A stretch of DNA of 64,000 nt from Kineococcus endophyticus (GTDB taxonomy: Bacteria > Actinomycetota > Actinomycetes > Actinomycetales > Kineococcaceae). This document shows positions 1 to 7,343 of the stretch, piece after piece. The notes under the pieces are model-generated. The model ran no database searches, was not told the origin of the DNA, and saw only the letters and a program-made list of their open reading frames with translations. The stretch is taken from contig NZ_JBFNQN010000009.1 in assembly GCF_040796495.1 (NCBI RefSeq), positions 184,448 through 248,447 on the forward strand, written 5' to 3'. Made by a program: the position numbers and the translations under genes. Position 1 is the first letter of the stretch, and the number at the start of each line of letters is the position of its first letter.

Positions 1-1797
1 GCGCTGCGCGCCGAGCACCTGCACCCGCCGCTGCTGCCGGCCGCCGCGACGTGGTCCGCGGACGAGCGGGCACGCGTCGTGGCCCTCCTCGACCGGGCCC
101 GCACCGCGGGCGAGGACCCGCTGCGGGGGGTGCCCGACGACCGCCTGGCCGCCGTCGCGGCCGACCTCGAGCGGCTCCCCGACCAACTGGACCGGCTGGC
201 CGGCCTCGTGCAGCGGTTGACGTCCGAGACCGGGTGGCGACCGCGGACGACCGCCGACGTGGCGGCCGCGCTGCCGCTCCTGGGCCGCGTGGACGACGCG
301 CTGCGCACCTACGTCCCGGCCGCCCTGCGCACCGACCTCGACCAGGCCGCGGCCGTCCTCGCGCGGCAGCCGCGGTCGCTGCTGTCCGCCGAGGAGCGCG
401 AGCGTCGACGTGAGCTCAAGCGGCTCGCGGCGCTGCGCCACGACGGGGCGTCCTTCGGCCCCGGCGACGTCGAGACGCTCGGGGCGCTGCAGCGGGACTG
501 GGCCGCCCTGCTGGGCGGCGCCCCGGCCCCCGCCCCGTCGCGCGGCGAACTCAGTGAACTGCTGGAGCCGTTGCGCCGCAGCCTGGCCGCCGTCGCCGAG
601 GTGCTGCCGGACGTCCCGACCGATCCCGAGCTGGAGCGGCTCGGGACCGTCGGGGACCGGGTGCGCAGCGCGGTCGGGGCGGTGCGGTCGCGGCAGGACC
701 GTGCGGCCGTCGACGCCGAGGGGCTGGCCTACCTCGCCGCGGCCGTGCCCGCGGGGTCGGGCACGGCCGACGTCGCCCGGCTCGTCGACGGGACGCACTG
801 GCGGGCGGCCCTCGAGGCGTCCACCCCCGGCGGGGCTCCCGTCGGCCGCGTCGCGGAGGAGTTCCGCCGCCTCGACGAGCAGCGCCGCGCGCGCTCGGCC
901 CGGGAGCTGCAGCTCGCCCTGTCCGGCGCCCGGGCCCGGCCCGTCGTCGTCGCCCCGGCCGACGACGCCCCGGCACCGGAGGTGGAGGTGCTGGTCGTGG
1001 ACGAGGCCCACCGCCTCGACGCCGCGCGCGTCGCCGACCTCGCGGGTGCCGCCCGCCAGCTCGTCCTGCTGGGGACGCCCGGCGACGGGACCTCGGCGTG
1101 GGACCGGGCCGCCCGCGCCGTGACGCCGGTGCCGCTCGCGCTGAGCCCGCAACCGTCCACGCTGGCCGACGCGGTCACGGCCGCCCTGGTGTCCGCGGGC
1201 GTCGACGTCGTCCCCGCCGCGCCGGACCTGCCCGCGGAACGGGAACTGCGCGACGGCGGTGCCCGGCTGCTGCTGGGTCTGGAGGACGCGCTGGCCTCCT
1301 GGCGCGTCCAGGACCGCGAGGTCGTCCGCCCGGCGCGGGCCCGGGCGAGCGGCCTGAGCTACCGCCTCGTGCGGATGGCGGACTGGTCGGCCGACCCGCG
1401 CGCGGAGGCGCGTGCGCTGGCCGAGGAGGTGCGCGCCCTCGCGCCCGTCGTCGAGGAGGCCACGGTGCCCCCCGTCCTCGCCGCCCCCCTGCCGGTCGAG
1501 TCGTTCCCGAAGGGCCTGGGGTCCGCCGAGGACGCGCAGCGCGCGGTCACCGACTTCGTGACCGCCCTCGACGGCGGGAACCCGAACATCGACCAGACCC
1601 CGCCGGCCGCCGTCGACGCCGCGGTCGCGCTCGCCTACGCCGACCTCGGTGTCACCGCGGCCGACGCCGCCGTCCTCGACGCGGCGATGGACCTGCTGGG
1701 CTACCGCCGCCGCGGCACCAAGGTGCTGCGCGCGTTCAAGGAGTCGGTGCAGCGCACCAAGAAGAAGATGCGCGGCGCCGGCGTCCGCCTCCCCTGA
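1..1797 (+). CDS. C-terminal part of a helicase-like protein (cut by window edge)
   Basis: The frame is open from base 1 to the TGA at 1795-1797, giving 598 visible residues, so the true start lies upstream. The visible part is rich in Ala, Arg and Leu helices. A Walker-B-like VDEAH sits at visible residues 333-337, followed about 20 residues later by LVLLGTPGDG, which resembles SF1 helicase motif III. The tail has LLGYRRRGTKVLRAF and a Lys-rich end, like the C-terminal helix of large DUF4011/DUF3320-type helicase-related proteins. I infer a nucleic-acid-dependent ATPase, but the Walker A region is not in view, so the family is uncertain. A long inverted repeat follows 18 bases after the stop. 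Confidence 0.5.
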   Translation, partial: ALRAEHLHPPLLPAAATWSADERARVVALLDRARTAGEDPLRGVPDDRLAAVAADLERLPDQLDRLAGLVQRLTSETGWRPRTTADVAAALPLLGRVDDALRTYVPAALRTDLDQAAAVLARQPRSLLSAEERERRRELKRLAALRHDGASFGPGDVETLGALQRDWAALLGGAPAPAPSRGELSELLEPLRRSLAAVAEVLPDVPTDPELERLGTVGDRVRSAVGAVRSRQDRAAVDAEGLAYLAAAVPAGSGTADVARLVDGTHWRAALEASTPGGAPVGRVAEEFRRLDEQRRARSARELQLALSGARARPVVVAPADDAPAPEVEVLVVDEAHRLDAARVADLAGAARQLVLLGTPGDGTSAWDRAARAVTPVPLALSPQPSTLADAVTAALVSAGVDVVPAAPDLPAERELRDGGARLLLGLEDALASWRVQDREVVRPARARASGLSYRLVRMADWSADPRAEARALAEEVRALAPVVEEATVPPVLAAPLPVESFPKGLGSAEDAQRAVTDFVTALDGGNPNIDQTPPAAVDAAVALAYADLGVTAADAAVLDAAMDLLGYRRRGTKVLRAFKESVQRTKKKMRGAGVRLP

Positions 1798-1814
1798 GCC
1801 CCCCGACCCCGCGT

Positions 1815-1877
1815 GGAAAACACTCTTTCCGCCCCCGGCAATCGCTTCCCCGGGGCGGAAAGTGTGTTTTCCGCCCC
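1815..1877. repeat. Long inverted repeat, likely bidirectional terminator or repeat element
   Basis: Arms 1815-1835 and 1852-1872 pair over 21 bases with one T-T mismatch and a 16-base loop. The right half is also a hairpin by itself: 1852-1861 pairs perfectly with 1868-1877 around GTGTGT. The arms carry A and T runs that stand out in 75% GC DNA. It lies between the helicase-like gene and the secreted hydrolase, so a terminator is the simplest role; a dispersed repeat is possible. Confidence 0.6.
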
Positions 1878-2000
1878 GAGTCGGGGTCGGGTCGGGGCCG
1901 GGTCGGGGTTGACGCGAGGGGACGGCAGGGGCAGGCTGGGCGGCGCAGTAAGCGCATACATCGCTGCGACGTCACCGCCGACGACCTCACGGGAGCTTCG

Positions 2001-3545
2001 ATGCCCACCCCGCTGACCAGCCCGATGCACCGCCGCACGTTCCTCACCGGGAGCCTCGCCGCCGGGGCGCTGGCCACCGCCGCCCCTGGCGCCGGCGCCG
2101 CCCCCCGGCGACCGGCCCCCGAGCTGCGCACCTGGGCCCAGCAGACCTGGCGCTGCCTCGACGCGCTGACCGTCCCCGCGACCGGTCTGGCCGCCGACGA
2201 CATCGGCGCCGACCTGTCCACCGCCTCGCGCGGGCACCAGACGTCCCCGACGAACATCGGCTGCGGCCTGTGGTCGACCGTCGCGGCCCGCGAACTCGGC
2301 CTGCTGGCCCGCGGCGAGGCCAAGCGCCGCCTCGCCCGCACGCTGCAGTCCATCGCCGGCCTGGAACGGCACGAGCAGAGCGGCATGTACTACAACTGGT
2401 ACGACCCCGCCGACGGCCGGAAGCTCACCGAGTTCCCGACCTCGGGCGAGGTCGTCAAACCCTTCCTGTCCTCCGTCGACAACGGCTGGCTCGCCGCCGC
2501 ACTCCTCGTCGTCGAGCGCGCCGAGCCGTCGCTGCGCCGGCAGGCCCGGGACCTGCGCTGCCGCATGGACTTCGGGTTCTACTGGGACGCGGCGGAGAAC
2601 GCCCCCGGCGGGCAGCTGCGCGGGGGTTTCTGGGACGTCGACCCCGACGAGGACGCGGCCGTCGTCGGGAACTACCGCGGCGGCGACCCGGTCTGGTACA
2701 CCGGCCACCACTACGGCGCCTTCAACACCGAACCCCGCGTCGCCTCCTACCTCGGGATCGCCGCCGGGCAGATCCCGCCGGAGCACTACTGGGGGCCCGT
2801 CCGGACGTTCCCGGACGACTCCTGCGACTACTCCTGGACCGAGACGAAGCCGCAGGGTTCCTGGCGCACCTACGGCGGCGTCCGCGTGTTCGAGGGGGCA
2901 CTCCCCTACCGCGGCAAGCTCGTCGTCCCCACCTGGGGCGGTTCGATGTTCGAGGCGCTCATGGTCCCGCTGCTCGTCCCCGAGGACGAGTGGGGTCCGC
3001 GGTCGTGGCGGCGGAACCACCCGCTCTACGTGCAGTGCCAGATCGAGCACGGGATGCAGGAGGCGGGGTACGGGTACTGGGGTTTCTCGCCGTCGAACGA
3101 CCCCGCCGGCGGGTACCGGGAGTACGGCGTGGACCAGCTCGGCCTCGACGGCCCCGGGTACACCTCCGACGAGGAACGCACGACCGTGGACCAGGCCTTC
3201 GAGGGCTGCCGTCCCGGCTCCCCCGCCCCCACCTCCTACGGGGACGGCGTCGTCACCCCGCACGCCTCGTTCCTCGCGCTGCGGTACGCGCCGGACCAGG
3301 CCGTGCAGAACCTGCGCAACCTCGCCGCCGACTTCGACTGCACGACCGACGGCGGTTTCCTCGACGCGATCGCCGTCCGCAGCGGCCGCGTCTCCGACCG
3401 GTTCCTCGCCCTCGACCAGGGCATGGTCATGGCCTCCCTCGGCAACGCTCTCGGCGGGGACGTCCTGCGGCGCCACGTCGGGGCGGAGTTCTCCCGCACC
3501 TTGCGACCCCTCATGCAGCAGGAGGTCTTCGCCACCCGCGGCTGA
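2001..3545 (+). CDS. Tat-exported glucoamylase/GH144-like glycoside hydrolase
   Basis: A 514-residue protein. The N-terminus HRRTFLTG followed by an Ala-rich stretch to about residue 34 is a twin-arginine signal, so it is exported folded. The body matches the glucoamylase-like (PF10091, GH144-type) alpha/alpha barrel: TSPTNIGCGLWSTVAA near residue 80 and SVDNGWLAAAL near 155 are typical of this family, whose known members act on beta-1,2-glucans or related glucans. The many Trp and Tyr residues (for example YYNWYD, VWYTGHHYGAFN, YGYWGFSPS) suit a sugar-binding cleft. The ATG at 2001 is chosen because it opens the signal peptide. It stands alone and is followed by a hairpin at 3569-3593. The substrate is not certain. 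Confidence 0.72.
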   Translation: MPTPLTSPMHRRTFLTGSLAAGALATAAPGAGAAPRRPAPELRTWAQQTWRCLDALTVPATGLAADDIGADLSTASRGHQTSPTNIGCGLWSTVAARELGLLARGEAKRRLARTLQSIAGLERHEQSGMYYNWYDPADGRKLTEFPTSGEVVKPFLSSVDNGWLAAALLVVERAEPSLRRQARDLRCRMDFGFYWDAAENAPGGQLRGGFWDVDPDEDAAVVGNYRGGDPVWYTGHHYGAFNTEPRVASYLGIAAGQIPPEHYWGPVRTFPDDSCDYSWTETKPQGSWRTYGGVRVFEGALPYRGKLVVPTWGGSMFEALMVPLLVPEDEWGPRSWRRNHPLYVQCQIEHGMQEAGYGYWGFSPSNDPAGGYREYGVDQLGLDGPGYTSDEERTTVDQAFEGCRPGSPAPTSYGDGVVTPHASFLALRYAPDQAVQNLRNLAADFDCTTDGGFLDAIAVRSGRVSDRFLALDQGMVMASLGNALGGDVLRRHVGAEFSRTLRPLMQQEVFATRG

Positions 3546-3568
3546 CACCGGGCCCCAGTTCCTCCGAA

Positions 3569-3593
3569 GCCCGGCGGCCCCGCGCCGCCGGGC
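3569..3593. terminator. GC hairpin after the secreted hydrolase
   Basis: A perfect 9-base stem (3569-3577 with 3585-3593) and a 7-base loop start 24 bases after the stop of the upstream gene. There is no T run, as is common in high-GC actinobacteria. I see no credible gene between 3546 and 3843. Confidence 0.5.
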
Positions 3594-3843
3594 AAGGACG
3601 CTTGCGGGACCGACGCCGACGTGGGGACGCGCACCGCCCTGGAGGAACGCTCGCCCCGATGCGGTCGGCCGCCTTGGCGGGAGCCGGCCTGGCCGAGCTG
3701 GCCCACCGCGTCTGCCATGCCCTGCTGCAGGACCGGTCCGACCGACTGCCCTGAGACGTTCAATCCGGGCCCCGCACCGGCCGATGGTTCTCCAGGACGA
3801 TCGGCGACCGCCGGTCGCACGGGGCCGTGACGGGAGGGGTGGC

Positions 3844-5157
3844 ATGACGTCGCAGGAGACGCCGACCACGTCCCCGTCCCCCGCGCCCGCCGTGCTGCGC
3901 CCGTTCCTCGCCGTCGCCGGCGGCCACGGGCCCGGCGGCCGCGCGGTCGCCGCCCTGGCCCCGGCCGCCGTGCTCACGGGCGGGCACCTGCTCACCGACG
4001 GCGGGGGGTCCACCGCGCTCGCGGCCGCCGCCGGGCTCACGGTCCTGCCCGCGACGTGCGCCCTGGCCTGGTCCGCCGTCCGCGCCGAACGCGCCGAGGT
4101 GGCTCTGCGCGCCGCGCACGCCGAGCTGACGGCCACGGCGACGCAGGCCGAGGAGGCGGCCACCGACCGCCTCGAGGAGCAGGTCCGCGGCGCCTTCGTG
4201 CAGCTGCAGTTCACCGAGCGGCAGTCCCGCGTCCGCGCCCAGGGAGTCGTGGACGACTCCAGCTCGGCCATCGTCGAGCGCCTCGCGGAGGTCGAGGGCC
4301 AGGTCGCGAGCGTCCAGTCCTCGACCGACGTGATCGACGACAAGGCACTCGCCGCGACGACCGCCACGCGGGAGATCCTCGAGCGCGCCGCGCAGGCCGA
4401 CCGCGACGTCGCCGCGCTGGAGGACTCGCTGCGCTCGGTCGGGTCGATGGCCACCGTCATCGCCGAGGTCGCCGGCCAGACGAAGCTGCTCGCCCTCAAC
4501 GCGACGATCGAGGCGGCCCGGGCCGGGGCGGCCGGGGACGGTTTCCGCGTCGTCGCGGGTGAGGTCAAGGACCTCGCGGCGACGACGGCGGGGTCGACGC
4601 ACGAGATCACCGAGACGGTGGCGGCCGTGCAGGCCAACGCCCACGCGGTGCTGCGCAGCCTGCGTGCCGTGCAGGACCGCATCGCCGGCATCGACGAGGC
4701 GGCCGAGGGCCTGCGGTCGGTCGCCGACACCCAGCGCGGCGCGCTCGTCGCGCTGCAGGGGTCGGTCGCCGCGGCCGTCGAGGGCGCCCGCAGCATGAGC
4801 GACCTCGCCGCCACCATGGAACGGCGCCGGGTCGACCGGTTCCCGTGCCGCCAGGCCGTCGTCCTGCGTGTGGACGGACGCGACAACCCCGCGACCGTCC
4901 TCGACCTCGGGCTCGGGGGCGCGCGCGTGGCGACGCAGACGCCCCAGCGCATCGGCGTCGGGACCCGCGTCGTCGTGCACTGGCCCGACGGCGGCCGGAC
5001 CCTCGACCTCGCCGGCGCCGTCGCGCGGGCGACCGGGTCCGCCGGCGCCTGGGAGCTCGGCGTCGTGTTCGACACGACGAGCTCGGCGGCCCCGCCCGCC
5101 CTCGTCGCGGTCGTCGACCGGCTGCGCTCGGCCATCCCGGCGGCCCCGGCCCGCTGA
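3844..5157 (+). CDS. Methyl-accepting chemotaxis-like protein with C-terminal PilZ domain
   Basis: A 437-residue protein with three parts. Residues about 28-75 form two hydrophobic segments without a large periplasmic domain. Residues about 110-310 are a helical MCP signalling hairpin whose tip reads AGQTKLLALNATIEAARAG (near 212-230) then GFRVVAGEVKDLA. Residues about 322-430 are a PilZ domain, with RRRVDR supplying the RxxxR motif and DLGLGG at the D/N-x-S-x-x-G site (Ser replaced by Gly). PilZ domains bind cyclic di-GMP, so this receptor probably feeds c-di-GMP state into a CheA-type or taxis pathway. The ATG at 3844 has GGGAGGGG just upstream. It is a single gene; no other chemotaxis gene is in the window. 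Confidence 0.85.
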   Translation: MTSQETPTTSPSPAPAVLRPFLAVAGGHGPGGRAVAALAPAAVLTGGHLLTDGGGSTALAAAAGLTVLPATCALAWSAVRAERAEVALRAAHAELTATATQAEEAATDRLEEQVRGAFVQLQFTERQSRVRAQGVVDDSSSAIVERLAEVEGQVASVQSSTDVIDDKALAATTATREILERAAQADRDVAALEDSLRSVGSMATVIAEVAGQTKLLALNATIEAARAGAAGDGFRVVAGEVKDLAATTAGSTHEITETVAAVQANAHAVLRSLRAVQDRIAGIDEAAEGLRSVADTQRGALVALQGSVAAAVEGARSMSDLAATMERRRVDRFPCRQAVVLRVDGRDNPATVLDLGLGGARVATQTPQRIGVGTRVVVHWPDGGRTLDLAGAVARATGSAGAWELGVVFDTTSSAAPPALVAVVDRLRSAIPAAPAR

Positions 5158-5291
5158 GGCCCCTTCGCACGGCCCCCCGGAGGACGCGCGGCGGGACGTG
5201 GGGTCACCCGTCCGAGGTACCCGCGTTCGCCCAGGTGGTTGCCTCATGCAAGAGTGCTCGGGCACAACCATCGCCCGTCACTGGAGATCCC

Positions 5292-5591
5292 GTGTCAGCA
5301 CGACACCCCGACACCCCCACGTCCGGCCGCAAGGCCGACGTCCTCTTCGACATCCGCACCGTCATCGGAGGCCTGTTCGCCGTCTACGGCGTCGTCTGCC
5401 TCGTCTGGGGACTCGTCTCCTTCACCGACGCCGACCGTGCCAAGACCGGCGGCGTCAACCTCAACCTCTGGACCGGCATCGGCATGCTGCTGCTCGCCGC
5501 GGTGTTCGTCGGCTGGACGCTGCTGCGCCCGCTGCACCCGGCCGAACCCGCGGCGGACGCGGACCAGGCACCGGCGGGTGAGGACGCGTGA
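5292..5591 (+). CDS. Small two-span membrane protein coupled to the symporter gene
   Basis: A 99-residue protein starting at GTG 5292 after CTGGAG. It has two predicted membrane spans (about residues 18-40 and 57-76) and an acidic C-terminus. Its stop overlaps the GTG of the next gene by 4 bases, so the two are translationally coupled and probably form one system. Some sodium:solute symporters have small partner subunits (for example the DUF485 protein beside ActP), but this sequence does not look like DUF485. I do not recognise a family. Confidence 0.75.
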   Translation: MSARHPDTPTSGRKADVLFDIRTVIGGLFAVYGVVCLVWGLVSFTDADRAKTGGVNLNLWTGIGMLLLAAVFVGWTLLRPLHPAEPAADADQAPAGEDA

Positions 5592-7285
5592 GCGCCACCT
5601 TCGCCGGTGCGGTGTCCGCCGCGACGGGGACGTTGCGCATCGACGCCCACCTCGTCGACTACCTGCTCGTCGCGTTCTACTTCCTCATCGTCCTGGGCAT
5701 CGGCCTCATCGCGCGGCGCAGCGTCTCCTCGAGCCTGGACTTCCTGCTCTCGGGCCGCAGCCTGCCCGCGTGGGTCACGGGTCTGGCGTTCGTCTCGGCC
5801 AACCTCGGCGCGACGGAACTGCTGGGCCAGGCCGCCAACGGCGCGCAGTTCGGCGAGCAGGCGTTCCACTACTACTGGATCGGCGCGATCCCGGCGATGG
5901 TGTTCCTCGCCCTGGTGATGATGCCGTTCTACTACGGGTCCAAGGTCCGTTCCGTGCCGGAGTTCCTCGGCCGCCGGTTCGACGCCAAGACCCAGCGCCT
6001 GCAGGGCCTGCTGTTCGCGATCGCCTCGATCCTCCTCGCGGGCGTGAACCTCTACGCGATGGCGATCGTCGTCAACGCGCTGCTGGGGTGGCCGACGTGG
6101 CTGGCCATCGTCGTCGCCGGCGTCATCGTCCTGGCCTACACGTTCCTCGGCGGCCTGTCCGCCGCGATCTACAACGAGGTCCTGCAGTTCTTCGTCATCG
6201 TGGTGACGATGGTGCCCATCACGCTCGTCGGCCTGCACCGCGTCGGCGGCTGGGACGGCCTGGTGGACAAGCTCACCGCGAACGGTGACGGGAACATGCT
6301 GCAGGCGTTCCCGGGTCAGGACCTCACCGGCATCGGCTCCTCCATCGGGTCCACCTTCGGTGTCGTCCTGGGGCTCGGGTTCGTCACGAGCTTCGGCTAC
6401 TGGACGACGAACTTCACCGAGGTGCAGCGCGCGTTCTCGGCCCGCAACGCCTCCGCCGCGCAGCGCACGCCGCTCATCGCCGCGATCCCCAAGGTGCTCA
6501 TCGCGCTCGTCATCATCATCCCGGGCATGGTCGCCGCGGTGCTCATCCCGGGCATCGAGAGCCTCAAGCGGGGGCTGCCGAGCGACGCCACGTACAACGA
6601 CGCCGTGCCGCTGCTGCTGCGCGAACTGCTGCCGAGCGGTTTCCTCGGGGTCGCCCTGGCCGGTCTGCTCGCCGCGTTCATGGCCGGCATGGCGGCCAAC
6701 GTCAGCTCCTTCAACACGGTCTTCACCTACGACCTGTGGCAGGACTGGCTGCGGCCCGGACGCGACGACGCGCACTACCTCAAGGTCGGCCGGCTCGTGA
6801 CGGTGGTCGGGACGGCGCTGGCCATCGGCACGGCGTTCATCGCCGCCGGCTTCACGAACATCATGGACTACATCCAGACGTTGTTCTCCTTCTTCAACGT
6901 CCCGTTGTTCGCGGTGTTCGCGTTCGGGTTGTTCTGGAAGAAGCTCACCGGGAACGGCGGGTTCTGGGGTCTGCTGTCGGGCACGGTGTCCGCCGTGTTC
7001 GTCTTCGTCCTCAACCAGGTCGGCGTCCTCTCGCTGTCCGGTCAGGGCTCCAGCTTCCTCGGCGGCGGTGTCGCCACCGTCGTGGCCGTGCTCGTGGGCT
7101 GGCTGATCTCCCGTGGCGGCACCCCGCGTCCGGAGGCTGACCTGCGCGGCCTGGTGTGGAGCCTGACGCCCGCCGAGGTCCGCGCGGTCCCGCGCGAGGC
7201 CGGCTGGTACCGCAACCCGACCGTGCTGTCCGTCGTCGTCCTGACGCTGGCCGTCGCCGGTTACGTGCTGTTCGCGGTCGTCTGA
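5588..7285 (+). CDS. Sodium:solute symporter (SSS family)
   Basis: A 565-residue polytopic membrane protein with about 13-14 hydrophobic segments. Typical SSS features are the early GIGLIARRSVSSSLDFLLSGR loop, ANLGATELLGQAANG near residue 78, the PEFLGRRFD segment, and TFLGGLSAAIYNEVLQFF near 182. The family couples Na+ entry to uptake of sugars, organic acids or amino acids. This one looks closest to sugar (SglT-like) branches, but the substrate cannot be read from sequence. It overlaps the small membrane protein upstream by 4 bases and ends at a strong hairpin shared with the convergent protease gene. Confidence 0.85.
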   Translation: MSATFAGAVSAATGTLRIDAHLVDYLLVAFYFLIVLGIGLIARRSVSSSLDFLLSGRSLPAWVTGLAFVSANLGATELLGQAANGAQFGEQAFHYYWIGAIPAMVFLALVMMPFYYGSKVRSVPEFLGRRFDAKTQRLQGLLFAIASILLAGVNLYAMAIVVNALLGWPTWLAIVVAGVIVLAYTFLGGLSAAIYNEVLQFFVIVVTMVPITLVGLHRVGGWDGLVDKLTANGDGNMLQAFPGQDLTGIGSSIGSTFGVVLGLGFVTSFGYWTTNFTEVQRAFSARNASAAQRTPLIAAIPKVLIALVIIIPGMVAAVLIPGIESLKRGLPSDATYNDAVPLLLRELLPSGFLGVALAGLLAAFMAGMAANVSSFNTVFTYDLWQDWLRPGRDDAHYLKVGRLVTVVGTALAIGTAFIAAGFTNIMDYIQTLFSFFNVPLFAVFAFGLFWKKLTGNGGFWGLLSGTVSAVFVFVLNQVGVLSLSGQGSSFLGGGVATVVAVLVGWLISRGGTPRPEADLRGLVWSLTPAEVRAVPREAGWYRNPTVLSVVVLTLAVAGYVLFAVV

Positions 7286-7293
7286 CCCGCACG

Positions 7294-7334
7294 CACGAGG
7301 GCCCCGGGACCGTGACGGTTCCGGGGCCCTCGTG
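7294..7334. terminator. Bidirectional terminator hairpin
   Basis: Arms 7294-7313 and 7315-7334 are complementary over 20 bases with one G-T wobble; the practical loop is the central GTGAC. It lies between the convergent symporter and metalloprotease genes and would stop transcription from both sides. Confidence 0.75.
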
Positions 7335-7343
7335 CTGCCGGCG

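Noticed and set aside
3659..3754. Possible 31-residue ORF between the hydrolase and the MCP gene
   Set aside because: It has no ribosome site or family match, and short frames of this kind are common by chance at this GC content.
1701..5207. Very long open frame on the minus strand across the hydrolase and MCP genes
   Set aside because: It has the Arg/Ala/Pro/Gly-rich composition expected of the antisense of 75% GC genes, no domain, and crosses a clear hairpin and intergenic space. The plus-strand genes have real domains.
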